Notes: a model not told the origin generated them from the sequence alone. A DNA stretch of 64,000 nucleotides from Bathynomus jamesi (GCA_023014485.1 JAJOZX010000194.1:1604501-1668500), one strand, 5' to 3'; shown: positions 10,818 to 22,831, numbered from the stretch's first letter. Numbers and translations: made by a program.

Positions 10818-12133
10818 TTGTCGAGAGGTACTATTTCTAACTCGTCATGGCACGCTTCATCCATCCATGTAGTTAACAATGCTTTAAATCAGAGCTATCC
10901 CTCTTTGACATGCCCCCAACTCAAGTTTCTATTGAACACAGTGACTATTACAATTAACCTTTTAAACACAATTAGTTCCCTGAGTGCTCCTATAGAATTC
11001 GTGATACCCAGCTCAGGCCCTTACTTTTTTGATCCAAGCTGTGTGCACATGTACGCTAAACTACGTATAGCCCATTCTGATGGAACGGACTGCCATGACA
11101 AATATGCTGTATACCCTGAAACAAACTTTCTGCACTCCATATTCAACCAGTGTGACGTATATTTAAATCAGGTCAACATATCGGCAGGCACGGGGTACTA
11201 TCACCTACGAGCCTATCTGGAAAATGTCCTCAACTTTTCCAAAGAAGCGAAGGCTACCTTTTTAAGTGCCGAGGGATATTATCAAACTAAAGACGAAAGT
11301 AGTATAAAGGACAAATTTAAAAATTCTAAAAAGAAGATATACGAGTGTTTTGGACGCCTGCATACAGATTTCACATTCCAGAAGTTGCTTGTGAATAGGG
11401 TGGATATGAAAATAAAGCTCACCGCACGAATCCTGAGATCTGCTTAAATCTGGATGCTGATCAAGAAGAGGGAGCAAAACCCGTTGTGGTTCACATTATG
11501 GAGACATACCTCCGCGTACGGCGAGTGAAATTAAGTTCACCAAAGCAACTAGAAATTGCTAAAAAAATTACTAAACACCACAGTAAAATACCCTATTAAC
11601 AGAGTACAAATCAAACTATACACGGTGCCAGCAGGGTTGGCATCGAAACAGAGAAAACATCGCCCTGGGAAATCTTCCTAAAAGGATATTAATTGGAATG
11701 CAGAACCATGCTTCGGTGAATGGAAAATATAGTGTCTTTAAATTCGAGAATTTCGGCCTTAAAAATATCTCTCTATGTTAATGGCATTGCGTTGGGAGGA
11801 ACATTGAATACGGACTATTCATCAGATACTGTGTTACCGCTTTGCGCGAGAGCATATAGTAATCTGGCCTATATTGCGGGTGATTGTGATGAGCTCGGGA
11901 ATGGGATAACGCAGAAAGAATTCATTGATCAATTTAACCTTTACCCGTTTGACATCACACCTGACTTATCTGCTAGCGTAAATACGCATTTAAGTCCACA
12001 GCAGAGTGGAAACATCTCAGTCAGGTTGGAATTCACCAAGCCTATAGACGCACCTATTAGTGTACTAGTATATCTCGAGTCACAAGCCCTAATAGAAGTA
12101 GACAGATTTAGGGGCATTATCACTGACTTTTAA
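10818..12133 (+). pseudogene. Polinton major capsid protein (double jelly roll), broken
   Basis: The first part (10818-11447) has SAPIEFVIPSSGPYFFDP, NFLHSIFNQCDVYLN and YYHLRAYLENVLNFSKEAK, typical of the Polinton major capsid family. The middle (about 11450-11700) is readable but has stops. The last part (11720-12133) has the C-terminal jelly-roll strands (FNLYPFDITPDLSASV, GNISVRLEFTKPIDAPISVL). In its family this protein forms the trimeric capsomers of an icosahedral shell. Total span of about 440 codons is within the expected range. Several frame changes make it dead. Confidence 0.82.
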
Positions 12134-12269
12134 AATGGATGCGAATACACTTCAGAGTAATGAATAGTGAACAAATCACGTTCAAAATTTATCGGTGTTT
12201 GCGAAGAATGAAACATTGAATTTGCCAACTACGCGAGATTGCGGTAGTCTTATTGTGAACATGTCGTTG

Positions 12270-12664
12270 GTAATGAAGGGATTCATTGGTTTGCAATCTA
12301 TTTTAAAAATAGGGACCGCCTGTACTATTTTGATTCACTCGGGACTCAACCCTGGAGTGACCCTGTTATTGTAAAATTTCTCGACCAGTTGCATATCCCC
12401 GAAGTTGTATGGAACCCATTCCGGTTACAAGGATATTTTAGTAATGTGTGTGGAATGTACTGCCTTTCATTTCTCATGCATATGTCACGCGGTAAAGACT
12501 ATAAATTTTTTAAAATTATTCGACCCGTGTCACACAATGAAACGATGAAATGGTATGCAGACAGTAAAAAGCCGCTTTCCAATTGTGCGTACTCGTATAT
12601 GTTTTGTTCGTATATATATACAGGGTGTCCGAGAATTATCTGTACAAGTTTTGGCTGTTATTAA
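12270..12664 (+). pseudogene. Adenain-like cysteine protease (maturation protease), truncated
   Basis: The protease cleaves precursor capsid proteins in adenoviruses and Polintons. In one open frame the triad is visible in order: His in IHWFAIYF (about 12284), Asp in YYFDSLGTQPW (about 12330) and Cys in YFSNVCGMYC (about 12440-12465). The N-terminal part upstream of 12270 is out of frame with stops. The C-terminus runs into the mariner derivative inserted at 12621, so the last codons before the stop at 12664 are transposon sequence. It is the last gene of the capsid block. Confidence 0.82.
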
Positions 12665-13191
12665 AAGTCAACCATGAAGTGTAGAAATTCCAGTATTGTC
12701 CCATTTTACAGAGAATCTCATTAAGTTTTTTCTGATACCAAGTTTGACAAGTTTTTTAGAAATTCCAGTGTGTCCGAACATTATCTGTACAATTTCATCT
12801 TTTAATAAAATTCTTGATAACACACGTAAAATTCTTAAACAAGATTATTTAGAATCTGTATTTTCAAAAGTTTCTTTTATTAAAGTAACGTTGTTACAAA
12901 CATTCGATATGTGCACCATTAGTGATTCGCAAAACATCCAATCGATACTCTAAATGTTGCCATGTACGCTGCAGCATATCCACATCAATTCGCTTAATAG
13001 CAGCTGTGATTCTTGCTTTTAAATCATCAATGTCTGTCACCCGCGTACATTTCTAAAAAAACTTGTCAAAACGTGGTATCAGAAAAAGCTTAATGAGATT
13101 CTCTGTAAAATGGGACAACACTGGAATTTCTACACTTCATGGTTGATTTTTAATAACCCAAAAATTGTACAGATAATTCTCGGACACCCGG
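12621..13191. mobile_element. Mariner derivative with long TIRs, copy 1
   Basis: Ends are inverted repeats of about 150 bp beginning CAGGGTGTCCGAGAATTATC, flanked by TA. The centre holds, on the minus strand (about 13040-12905), the C-terminal end of a mariner-type transposase followed by a second terminus-like sequence (tgtccgaacattatctgtac, near 12770). A sister copy lies at 16113-16683 with its centre in the opposite orientation. It interrupts the 3' end of the protease gene. Confidence 0.85.
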
Positions 13192-13193
13192 TA

Positions 13194-13460
13194 TATTTGT
13201 AACCAATAATGTTAGTTTGTATATTCTGTAGTTTAAGATGGTTATTGTACTAAAAACATTTGTTTAATTTAATAAATTGATGAAATGGTATGCAGGGACA
13301 AAATGTCGTTTCCCGATTGTGCGTACTCGTTGTATTGTATGTTTTGTTCGTGTGTATATATATATTTGTAACCAATAATGTTAGTTTGTATATTCTGTAG
13401 TTTAAGGTTATTGTACTAAAAACACGATTTCTTTCATTTAATAAATTGATGAAAATATAG
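13194..13460 (+). repeat. Direct duplications of the protease 3' end and its downstream region
   Basis: The unit 'gtaaccaataatgttagt' and the following bases occur at 13199 and 13364. 'gatgaaatggtatgcag' with the following protease-tail sequence occurs at 12543 and 13277, with a shorter version near 13448. The array is about 1.2 units of roughly 165 bp and predates the mariner insertion. Confidence 0.7.
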
Positions 13461-14815
13461 TCTCCTTCCCCCAAAAAAGATCAAACAAAAAACACATTAT
13501 TTCGTTAATGTGACATTCATTGGGCCGATTGCTCGGTAAATCTTCTACCTCCGTATCCAGGTCCATGACATGGGGTTCTTCAAAACGAAAAGATTGTATA
13601 ACGTGACAAATCCTTATCGGACTTTAAAGGAGAAAGAATAATTCATTAGTTCATACTGAATCTTTTTTAATAAAAACATACATAAAGTATACATATAGTA
13701 AGAGTATTACAATGTGAAGATATCTTTGAACCGCTCAGAGAAGTTCCTTTAAGAGATAATTACGAATAACATTTGAATTTATATAAAAAACATGCAAAAG
13801 ATTGCTATAAAAAAAAATTCAATGAATCAAAACAGGATTTTAGCATAATTGCGGTTACCTAAATGAAGTATTTTTAATGTGATGAGGTGAATTACTACAA
13901 CCCTCCATATATATGACGAAATAAGCCTCTTTCTGATAGGCACAAGTTTGTGAATAATTGAAAAAAAAAAATTATAGGCAATTACATTTCTATGGCTGTC
14001 CCTTGCGTAGGATCGTAAGGAGCGTAATTGCAAATATCATCAACGGTTTGCGTTGGAAATAATCCATCCCGATCAGCCGCGTTAAAAAGATTAATTGTAG
14101 ACAATGCTACAATCTTGATATAAATCCGGTAAACTATAAAGTTCTTGACTCATGGCGGAGGGAATGTTTATTCACTGGTGAAAATAATTACTGTGACTCC
14201 CAGCTGAAAATATTTCCTTTATACGCATGATCCCAAGAACCGCCCCAAAAGACTAAGAGGCTGTTCGTAAATTTAATGATTGGTTGTCAGTGTAACTGGG
14301 TGGGACTATAAGTTTGTGTACCAATCGTAACACCTATATTATGGGTTCAAGCTTTGGACGAGTAATGGTGTCTTTATATTCTCTCCGTAGATTTAATGCT
14401 CACATTGGGTATTACCCTTTGAAGGCTCTACCACGCCAATATTTGCATTTGCGCCCATACTTTTCTCGGTTTTCCCCAACCCACCCCTTTCTGCAATATC
14501 CCTCGCAACATTGATCAACCATCTCAATCACAACAATATTTTATTATTTTGCGGCCATACTATTTGAGACTCAATTTTTCGGATGTAAGTCGTTATAGGA
14601 ATATCTTCATCAGGAAACAAAATTAGCACCGCTACTCTCCATAATCCTGACATTAACAGAATCAACACAGTAAAACAAAGATCCTTAAAAAATAAGAAAT
14701 CTAGAAGATTTTTGTGGATTATGTTTTGCGGCCATACTAATCTCGGCTTTCCCAAGATTCCTGACTTATGGATTTTTACTTCGCGCGTAGATGTGAATAA
14801 ATAACTCATGAAAAT
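13461..14815. other. Unassigned region between capsid block and right TIR
   Basis: No convincing gene was seen. This is where further Polinton genes could have been. The DNA is AT-rich with scattered stops on both strands. A block near 14440-14520 (tttgcgcccata, cgcaacattgatcaacc) resembles pieces of the element's terminal repeat. The 16-mer ttttgcggccatacta occurs near 14548 and 14725. Confidence 0.4.
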
Positions 14816-14935
14816 TAATGTCTGTTTGGGTTGGTTGATAAATGGGCGCCCTAGGTATCCTAGTGGATTAGACGCCGCTGGGATACTGATTGAGAGTCCG
14901 GGCGATGACATTGTTCTGAAAATTAATGTTATGGA
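14816..14935 (+). repeat. tRNA-derived SINE monomer
   Basis: The segment (ttggttgataaatgggcgcc, cctagtggattagacgc) matches the second half of the dimeric SINEs at 15086 and 62896, including the A-box-like 'ctagtgg.ttagac'. The B box is degraded. A GT microsatellite follows at 14974-14998. Confidence 0.55.
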
Positions 14936-14963
14936 TATAATATTCATATACAATAAGCAAAAC

Positions 14964-14996
<33 letters not shown>

Positions 14997-15017
14997 TCAC
15001 TTTGACAAAAATCTGTG

Positions 15018-15018
<1 letters not shown>

Positions 15019-15073
<55 letters not shown>

Positions 15074-15085
15074 ATATATATATAT
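15019..15085. repeat. AT microsatellite
   Basis: About 65 bp of almost uninterrupted (AT)n sits immediately 5' of a SINE. Confidence 0.95.
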
Positions 15086-15370
15086 GCGCCTCAGTGGTGT
15101 AGTGGTTAGCGTCGCTGACTATGAATCCATCGGCCCCGGGTTCGAGACCCGACGGCAGCCGGCGCGCAGCAAAACCCAGCTGTTCATCCTTCCACACAAT
15201 AAATAAAGTGGTTGGTAGATAAATGGGTACACTAGGTGGCCTAGTGGTTAAGACGCTGTGCTGTTGATGGGGCGTGGTTCGGATTCCACGTTAAACTGTA
15301 GGTCTAAGGTGGAGTGAAAAGCTTGACCTTCGTCAGAATGAACAATTCGGGCGGAAGCTAACCAAAGGTT
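15086..15370 (+). repeat. Dimeric tRNA-derived SINE, copy 1
   Basis: Two tRNA-like modules lie head to tail. The first has an A box (agtggttagcgtcgctg) and a B box (gggttcgagacc). The second starts near 15220 with ctagtggttaagacgctg and ggttcggattcc. Both are linked by a short constant segment. The copy at 62896-63178 has the same order and length, so the dimer is a real family and not a chance neighbourhood. RNA polymerase III transcription from the internal boxes would be expected for such elements. Confidence 0.82.
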
Positions 15371-15440
15371 AAAGGTATTGTTGCATTGGGAATATGATGA
15401 GGAAACTTATTACTTAATCAAAGGTCTATTGGAAAACAAT

Positions 15441-15609
15441 CACGAGTTGCTCTGTGCCTGCAAAATGGTGGAAAACACTTTCAACACATGCTGTAAATCA
15501 AAAGGTTATGTAATAAAATCACTGAATCATGGTTGAATGAAAATATTGTAGTTTTTCAATTTCCTGTGCGTTTAACATAGCACTGCGGAGAGACTTTTCG
15601 AACGCACTG
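15441..15609. mobile_element. 5'-truncated copy of the 61877-62115 MITE
   Basis: From 'gagttgctctgtgcctgc' to the terminus 'ttcgaacgcactg' the sequence is over 90 percent identical by eye to the full copy at 61877-62115. The left TIR is missing. Confidence 0.8.
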
Positions 15610-15914
15610 TAGAATAAACAAAACTTACTTTCTTAACTTCAGTAATGGTAATGATGAATTTAATATTTGAAGTGAAGAGTTTTCTTAGGATATGGGATGA
15701 ATTTAGGTCAAATGGAACTTTGTGGTTAGGTCGGCCTGGGGCATTTTGTACATTGTTTCTTCCAGAGATGAATTCAAAGAAAGAATATGAAATGAAATGA
15801 GATGGAAATGAACTAAAACGAAAAGGTTTATTGGCACTTGGCAGACTATAGTCTATATAACAATAAACATTTTAGGTGGTTAGTTAAAATAATTAGCTCT
15901 TTCGCTGTTTGTTG

Positions 15915-15916
<2 letters not shown>

Positions 15917-15968
<52 letters not shown>
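15917..15968. repeat. AT microsatellite at inner edge of right TIR
   Basis: An (AT)n tract of about 50 bp. Another lies at 16076-16112, directly before the mariner derivative. Confidence 0.95.
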
Positions 15969-15975
<7 letters not shown>

Positions 15976-16070
15976 TTCCTGTACTGCTATATTGAGTTAT
16001 ACATTTTGTATTTCTTATTTTTTATTTTGTGCAGTAGATGAAGTGCATGTATTTATTTATTTAACCTAAT

Positions 16071-16112
<42 letters not shown>

Positions 16113-16115
<3 letters not shown>

Positions 16116-16683
16116 GGTGTCCGAGAATTATCTGTACAATTTTTGGCTGTTATTAAAAGTCAACCATGAAGTGTAGAAATTCCAGTGTTGTCCCATTTTA
16201 CAGAGAATCTCATTAAGTTTTTTCTGATACCACGTTTTGACAAGTTTTTTAGAAATGTACGCGGGTAACAGACATTGATGATTTAAAAGCAAGAATCACA
16301 GCTGCTATTTAGCGAATTGATGTGGATATGCTGCAGCGTACATGGCAACATTTGGAATATCGATTGGATGTTTTGCGAATCACTAATGGTGCACATATCG
16401 AATGTTTGTAACAACGTTACTTTAATAAAAGAAACTTTTGAAAATACAGATTCTAAATAATCTTGTTTAATAATTTTACGTGTTATCAAGAATTTTATTA
16501 AAAGATGAAATTGTACAGATAATGTTCGGACACACTGGAATTTCTAAAAAATTTGTCAAAACTTGGTATCAGAAAAAACTTAATGAGATTCTCTGTAAAA
16601 TGGGACAACACTGGAATTTCTACACTTCATGGTTGACTTTTAATAACAGCCAAAAATTGTACAGCTAATTCTCGGACACCCTG
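16113..16683. mobile_element. Mariner derivative with long TIRs, copy 2
   Basis: Same ends and TA flanks as the copy at 12621-13191, with arms of about 145 bp. The core lies in the opposite orientation relative to that copy. The right arm is preceded by an internal terminus-like block (ttgtacagataatgttcgg, near 16511), as if a mariner 3' end had been captured between two arms. Confidence 0.87.
16271..16411 (+). pseudogene. C-terminal remnant of a mariner transposase
   Basis: The frame reads DIDDLKARITAAI, then a stop, then RIDVDMLQRTWQHLEYRLDV and TNGAHIECL before the stop at 16409. This is the recognisable C-terminal tail of IS630/mariner-type transposases. No catalytic residues remain. Confidence 0.75.
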
Positions 16684-17535
16684 TATATCCTGTACTGATA
16701 TATTGATGGTCATATTTTTTGATCATATATATTCCTCGTTCATATTTCTTATACTATTATTATTTTATTTTTTGATCATTCATCGTATATTTGTTTCCTA
16801 TATATTTCCAATATTTTATAAACAATGATATTTTATTTATTTCGGAGAAGAAAGGATTGTCAAAAGTAAATAGACTATACATTCTAAGGTTTTAGAATAA
16901 ATGAAAGCGAATGGTAAATTGAATATTATTCTTAGAGAATATGTTATTGGAACGATTTCTTTAACTAGCCAATTGTCTAGTGTATTTCTTTTATTATTAA
17001 TATTGGGTTTCGTTTAAATAATTAATTCTCTTTCTGAATAACTTTAAGGAGAAGGTCAATGTTGCTTTCAATAAATAAAAACATTATTTGGCAACTCGTG
17101 TGAATTAAGATAAATGGTGGTATCTAGCAACTCACCCTAATAATGTATACCTGAACAATTAAAATAAATGCTATCTGATAACCCCCTCCATACATAAAAA
17201 GGATATTTGGCAACTCACCATCCTCTATATAAGACCTGCTTGGCTTCGGGATGCTTATAATGAACTTCGGTGGAATAAAGAACTCTCTCCTTCCTTCTTA
17301 GGTTAAGACTTAGGTTAGGTTTCCCTTTGGGGGGGTGAGGACATCCCACCTTCTCCCCTAAAGACCTCCTCTCTTAGGTTAAGGCTACCCCTTTGGGGGG
17401 AGGTCATCCTCCCTTCTCCCCCGAAGCTCCCTCCCCTCTCCCTTTCATTGCATCCCCCACCTCCCTTCGCAACATTGATCATTATCTCTGCAACATTGCC
17501 ACATTCCTGCACTCTCCCATTTTGCGCCCATCCTA

Positions 17536-17926
17536 CTGGAATCAATCGTGGATTCACGAATCAAGCGCAAGTTGGACACTCTACAACTGAAATAGGCCGT
17601 TAATACTTATATTGAAAATAAATAAAATAAATGTCCCTCTCGCACGAAGTTCATTTTGATGGTTAAAAAACTTTTCCCCCACCTTCGTCCTACACGTGCA
17701 AACACTATTTTACAGGATTTGAAATGTCAACTTTTTAATTAAGTTAATCTAACCAAGCGTTGGTACAACTTATACTTTTCGACATAACTGAATTTAAAAA
17801 TTGAAAATTACCTCATTCAACGTCGCACGAGTAAAAATAGCCAAGTAATTGGGAAAATCCTCGCCATTTCATTGTTCCTGTTCTTTAAACGAAACCTCAT
17901 AAGAGTAAAACCAACGCGCGCGCGCG

Positions 17927-17991
<65 letters not shown>

Positions 17992-18892
17992 TACGTGATA
18001 GCGTGTTTTTTCAACCGTTTACGTCAGCCGACTTTACTTTATTCAATCATAGATCACCCATTCAAAGATATATACTCATCAATCAAGAGCTAGACATAAA
18101 TATGGCGCGCGTGCACGCTCGCACACAAACACACGCACAAAAAAAAGTTAAAATGAAAAAATTTAGCCTCAGTTTTCAAATGTTGAAATGGGAAAAGGTT
18201 TCCAACAAAAACTTACTCATTTCACCAACATCTGAAAACGTGTAAATAATTATATCTTACTTTAAGTGATTTTTCTACTCCAGTGTAATAAATATTTTGA
18301 AAATGACTAACATAAAACCCTTTCAAATAAAAAACAAATGGTTCGAGGGTAATTTTGGATTATTTCGAAGAATAATAAAATTACATCACACTACACATTG
18401 TGTGTGTGTGTGTGGGTGTGTGTGTGTGTGTGTGTGTGTTTAAGTGACGTCATCTTTGGGTGAGGAACACTGCCAAAATCCCTAAAATTCTTTCGAGTAA
18501 TTTCGAAGGCAGTCTGAAATATTAGTCACGCACAAACCGACTACACAAAAGCAAAACAATAATAAAAGAAATACAAATAAATTAAGAAATAAACAATAAA
18601 TAAGTAAAAGTAATTAATTATTACTAAATAAAAGTAGGTGAAAAGTAAAGAAACGAATGATAATCAAATATAGAAAATAACAGAGAAAATAACAGTTGTC
18701 ATTCGTCAATGTTTTTCGAAAGAAGAATTATTAACTTTGGGCGTGAATCATCTAGTCACTCGCCGTGATTCGATTTAAAATTTTAGGTCATCTAACCGAC
18801 GACTAGGTCACAGTTTAGGTCAAGTTCAGTCGAACGAAGTGATACGAGTAACGGATTACTATTTATACTCATTTTACTACGGAGAAATACAA
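17536..18892. other. AT-rich flank with microsatellites
   Basis: No gene was seen. It contains a (CG)n-(AT)n block at about 17918-17990 and a GT microsatellite at about 18400-18440. Confidence 0.5.
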
Positions 18893-19529
18893 CCAGTATC
18901 ATCATCCCATCCCACTCGATGTCATTCCCATTTCATTCCGCGTCTAAGAGTGGGAAATCCGCGAGAAGGCAATTCTCAAATCGATCTATCTACTCCCATT
19001 TCGTGCCATTCTCATTCTTATTCGCGGTTTTTCCACTTCCGCCCAGGTTAGGTTAGGTTAAGTTTAAGTTTAGTTGTTACGAAATATCAGCCATTCCCAT
19101 TTCGCGCTTTTACGGCGAAAGCGAATGGGAATGAATTGTTTCGCGAATCAAGAAACGCTTCTCAAATGTGGATTTCTCGCTGTATATTCTCACTTCCGGA
19201 CGGGAAATGGGAACGGGAATGACATTGAGTGGGAAATAATCTTTCCAATTTCAACCGCTTACTTTCCACTCAATATCATTCCTATTCTCATCCGTTGTCC
19301 GCAAATGAAAATGCGTAAAGTAAGAAATCCACATTTGAGAAGCGTTTCTTGATTTGAGAAAATGTATTTCCCATTCGCGTAAAAACACCAAATAAGAATG
19401 GCTAATATTTCTTAACTTAACCTAGCTTAACATTAGCCTAACCTAAACAATCGTAGCCTAACCTGGAACAAAATGGGAAATACGAAAAAGAGAATGGCAT
19501 GATTTGGGAGTAGACTGGGATGATACCAA
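18893..19529. mobile_element. Fold-back element with TTAGG-like tracts
   Basis: The whole segment is an imperfect inverted repeat. The left end (cagtatcatcatcccat) pairs with the right end (gggatgataccaaa), and inner blocks such as caaatgtggatttct and its complement pair too. Each arm contains a telomere-like run (ggttaggttaggttaag near 19046 and complementary cctaacctaa near 19435). Short motifs 'cccattt' and 'gggaatg' recur. It has no coding capacity. A fold-back or hairpin MITE is the best description. Confidence 0.65.
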
Positions 19530-20519
19530 ATCAACACGCGCGCAATATTCTAACGGATTAAAATAGCATTAATTTTCAGATCCCATCTTATCATACGTTA
19601 CTAATCTCCTCATTGTGACTGGATCGTTAAAAAAAATACTATAAATCACAACGATTGAAAAAAAGCCATTAAAATAAAATGATTTGTAACAATTGTAAAA
19701 TTACTCAAATCGCAGTAGGCCTACTATTGTATTAAAAAATAAGTTCTTAAAAAAAAAAAGTGTTGCATACAGAATAACTTCACTTTTTATTTTCTTTCTT
19801 TTAATGAACTCCGGTAGTGTGTTGAGCTAGTGCTTCAGTGTAGTGCATTTATGCCTAAGAGAATTTGATAGGGTGCCAATTATGCGTGTAGTTTAATTTC
19901 AATTTCGGAGTGAATTCCGTCGGTCAGACTTGGCTGTGAAAGATACTCCGAAATTTAATAATCAGTAATTGATTGTCACCCAAGTATTGCTAAGCGCTTT
20001 GATCATGTGAAATCAAGGAAAGGAAAGGAAAGGAATGATCTTCTAAAAGTTGAATCTCCGTCTCTATGAAATTATGAGTATAAAATAATAATGTTTGGGG
20101 TTATTTAACAGTCTTATTAGTATTCCTTAGCCTTATCACTTTATAACTTGTTTTTATTCGTGTGTGTGTGTGTGTGTGTGTGTAGCCACATATAGTTAGG
20201 CTCGTACCAACTGCTGCATACCTTCACATAAAAGAATACCGAACTTGAGCGTGTTATTAATTTAAAAGCGGGATTTCAACCGGTTTTTAATTAAATGACC
20301 TCGTATAAAGCCATCCTGAAAGTCCACGATTCGGATTGAGAAACGTTCACAAAAAGTCAGTAAGTCATCAAACAGTCCTGAGAAATGTTCGTGCTGCGAG
20401 GCTTGAAAGCTCGTTCAGATGCCCTGACGAAAATGGAGTGTCGATAGATGACCCTCCATGAAGGCATCCGCGAGAGAATACTACCAACAAACACAGGCAG
20501 ACAGACAGGATACACAAAA

Positions 20520-20553
<34 letters not shown>

Positions 20554-20739
20554 ACACACACACACACTTTTAGATACCCTACAAAATTGCTGATGATGTG
20601 ATAAGCACGTTCGTGTCGCGATGGGCTGTGTATCCTAAAGAATATCGCAATTCCATAGGAAAAAACCACACACACACACAAAAACGAGGTACTGACTTTT
20701 TAATTCTGTATATATTAAAATAACTATCGTAACCTCAGT
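19530..20739. other. Unassigned DNA with microsatellites
   Basis: No gene was seen. It contains an AGGAA tract (20018-20034), GT (20160-20184), CT (20520-20538) and AC (20540-20567) microsatellites. Confidence 0.5.
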
Positions 20740-21060
20740 GTCATCGAACCGAGAAATATGTAATTAGTGGCCGGGATGCAAGTGAGGGGTCGAAGGGTGT
20801 TTTCTGTGAAGTTCATAAATCGTGAGGTACACACTAACATATCCTAACCAAATCTAACCTAAACTGACCTACCCTCCAACGTAACCTAATCTAATTAGGA
20901 CAAACCTATCTGACAGGAAAATGTTTTTATATAAAAAAAAAATCACTGTTCCGAGGTAACTAACGCGTTACCACACATACACGAAAAAATACTTCCATAT
21001 CTGTAAACTATCACAAACTCGGCCTTACTAGCAGTCGCCCCCTCCTCCCCAGTGTCAGCT
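20740..21060 (+). repeat. Dispersed repeat family R1, copy 1
   Basis: It shares order and wording with 24045-24340: 'gt.ccatcgaac', 'gtgaggtac', 'taatc.a.ttaggac', 'ccgaggta', then 'actatcacaaactcgg'. About 300 bp, no coding sequence. A shorter relative is at 29280-29430. Confidence 0.5.
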
Positions 21061-21364
21061 CGCGCCGTGGGGATTCATGGAGGCATACAAATGAGGGTAA
21101 TTACTTAACTGTTTGAAACTACTGTTGAACCCCATTTTGGCGCCTCTTCGTGCGTCTGGCATCGAAGGGGACAAATTTTCAATATAATTGAAAACGGTCA
21201 TAAAGAATAAATCTTCCATTTTCTCATTTATTTCGATATTATAGCGCTCGTTTCCATTAAATAAAATTTATCATAAATAATATACTATCTTCACGCACAC
21301 GCGTGTATATATATCAGTATATACGTGTGCGTGTATGCGTGTGACACACACATATGCTGATAGT

Positions 21365-21475
21365 GTGATCGAGTCCAGGTTTGGACTTTCTAACTTTGAA
21401 TTTCTTGGTGGATCATGGTTCGGATTCCACGATTAAGTTGTAGGTCCAAGGTGGGGAAAAAGTTCTGATCTTCAT

Positions 21476-21530
<55 letters not shown>
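21365..21530 (+). repeat. tRNA-like SINE fragment followed by GA microsatellite
   Basis: The part at 21405-21478 (ggttcggattccacg, taggtccaaggtgg) matches the B-box half of the 15220-15370 SINE module. (GA)n follows at 21477-21529. Confidence 0.6.
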
Positions 21531-21532
<2 letters not shown>

Positions 21533-21794
21533 TGAAGCTAGAGTTGGAAACAGAGGCGGTTTCATTTATTATAATTAATGGGAACATTTAAAGTCATTTT
21601 GGCAGAAGTATTGAGTGGCAAAGCGTTTTCATGTTGTTTTAAATCTTAATGGTCTTAGTTTGCAGTTTTTATTCGGTTATCATTAACGTTAAAAACACAT
21701 TTCAAACCCCTTTATTTTCATTTTCGAACACCAAATCTTGTCTCGGAATTACAACTTTGGACATGAACTGCATTATTACTAATATATATATATT

Positions 21795-21830
<36 letters not shown>

Positions 21831-22619
21831 CACAAAATTACGTGTGTACGACTATAAATCCAAGCCGTATGAATGAATTCTTTCATACTGTGGACCAAGG
21901 TTAAGGTTGCGTGTGTATCTTATACGTGTGCGCATGGAAAACTTACAGAAACATACATGATCTGTATACGTGCATTCATATTTGATATGTGCGTGCGAGG
22001 TTATGTCTGCGTTATAGAATGAATGAAAATCACTACTAATAAGCTGTTGTTTTATGATCTTGTAGAACATAATAATAATAATAATAATATAATATATAAT
22101 AATAATAATAATTTCTCTAAAACGAAATAATGTAAACCGCCAAGAGAGTAATTCTTAATCCAATCCTTCCTGAGAATAGAACAACTTAAGAGAAAAATCA
22201 ATTACTCCCTGTTCAATTTAACTTATTCGCAAACTGAAGCTCCTCTTCCGTACGAAGGATATTCACATCGGGTACATCACACCGATCACAGAAACCTCGA
22301 CAAAAGATAATGCGCAGATATGAAATATGCGAATAAAAAAATGAACTAACTTATATTAAAATGAATTATGTATCCATGAAAGAAAAGTTACTCGGAGGCG
22401 AACATTATACTTTATATGTTATAAGGAATAAAGAGACAAAGTAATATAATTCGATTGCAATATTAATTAAATAAATTACCATGAACGAATTTGACGCAAA
22501 CTATTATTAGATTTTTCCATTCGTTTATATCAGCATTATCATCTTTCCTTATATAGTCTCTTAAACTGTTAATTTATCTGATGGAGCTCATTTATTTATT
22601 TATATATATATATATATAT
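21531..22619. other. Unassigned AT-rich DNA
   Basis: No gene was seen. It contains AT tracts at 21780-21835, an (AAT)n tract at 22070-22112 and another AT run at 22601-22620. Confidence 0.5.
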
Positions 22620-22831
22620 ACTTTTTTTTAATTGGGGTTGTTTAACCTCCTTCGAAACATCTAAGGTCATATGACGGAGGGGACCTACAGTTTTACGTCG
22701 GATCAGAACCACGAGTCGCTACATAATCTGGGCGCGGAGGACGGTCTCCCATCCAACTACTACCCAGAACCAATGTCGCTTAACTTCGCTGATCTCCGGG
22801 AAGCGGTGTTACGACACTGGCCACGACGTAG

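Larger units (their letters stand above)
885..17535 (+). mobile_element. Decayed Polinton/Maverick (adintovirus-like) element
   Basis: Polintons are large self-synthesising DNA transposons, or integrated viruses, with a retroviral-type integrase, packaging ATPase, capsid proteins and an adenain-like protease. This region has remnants of all of these in one plus-strand block (6.8-12.6 kb), a divergent minus-strand block (3.1-6.6 kb) and long inverted repeats at both sides. At about 16.6 kb, including about 4 kb of later insertions, it has the usual size. Every larger gene is broken, so it is a fossil. No protein-primed DNA polymerase B was recognised, so it is probably deleted or eroded. Outer ends are approximate and no target-site duplication was identified. 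Confidence 0.8.
15965..17535 (-). repeat. Right terminal inverted repeat of the Polinton-like element
   Basis: It is the reverse-complement counterpart of 885-1610. Recognisable blocks are 15970-16025, 16684-16830, about 17090-17130 and 17465-17535. A mariner derivative (16113-16683) splits it. Near 17300-17420 it has two tandem units with ttaggttaag and ccctttgggggg that have no clear partner on the left, so the two ends have drifted apart. Confidence 0.6.

Noticed and set aside
15015..15206. Open frames running through AT microsatellites and SINEs
   Set aside because: They are Tyr-Ile runs produced by (AT)n joined to SINE sequence; the same artefact occurs at 15838, 22671, 32118 and 63083.
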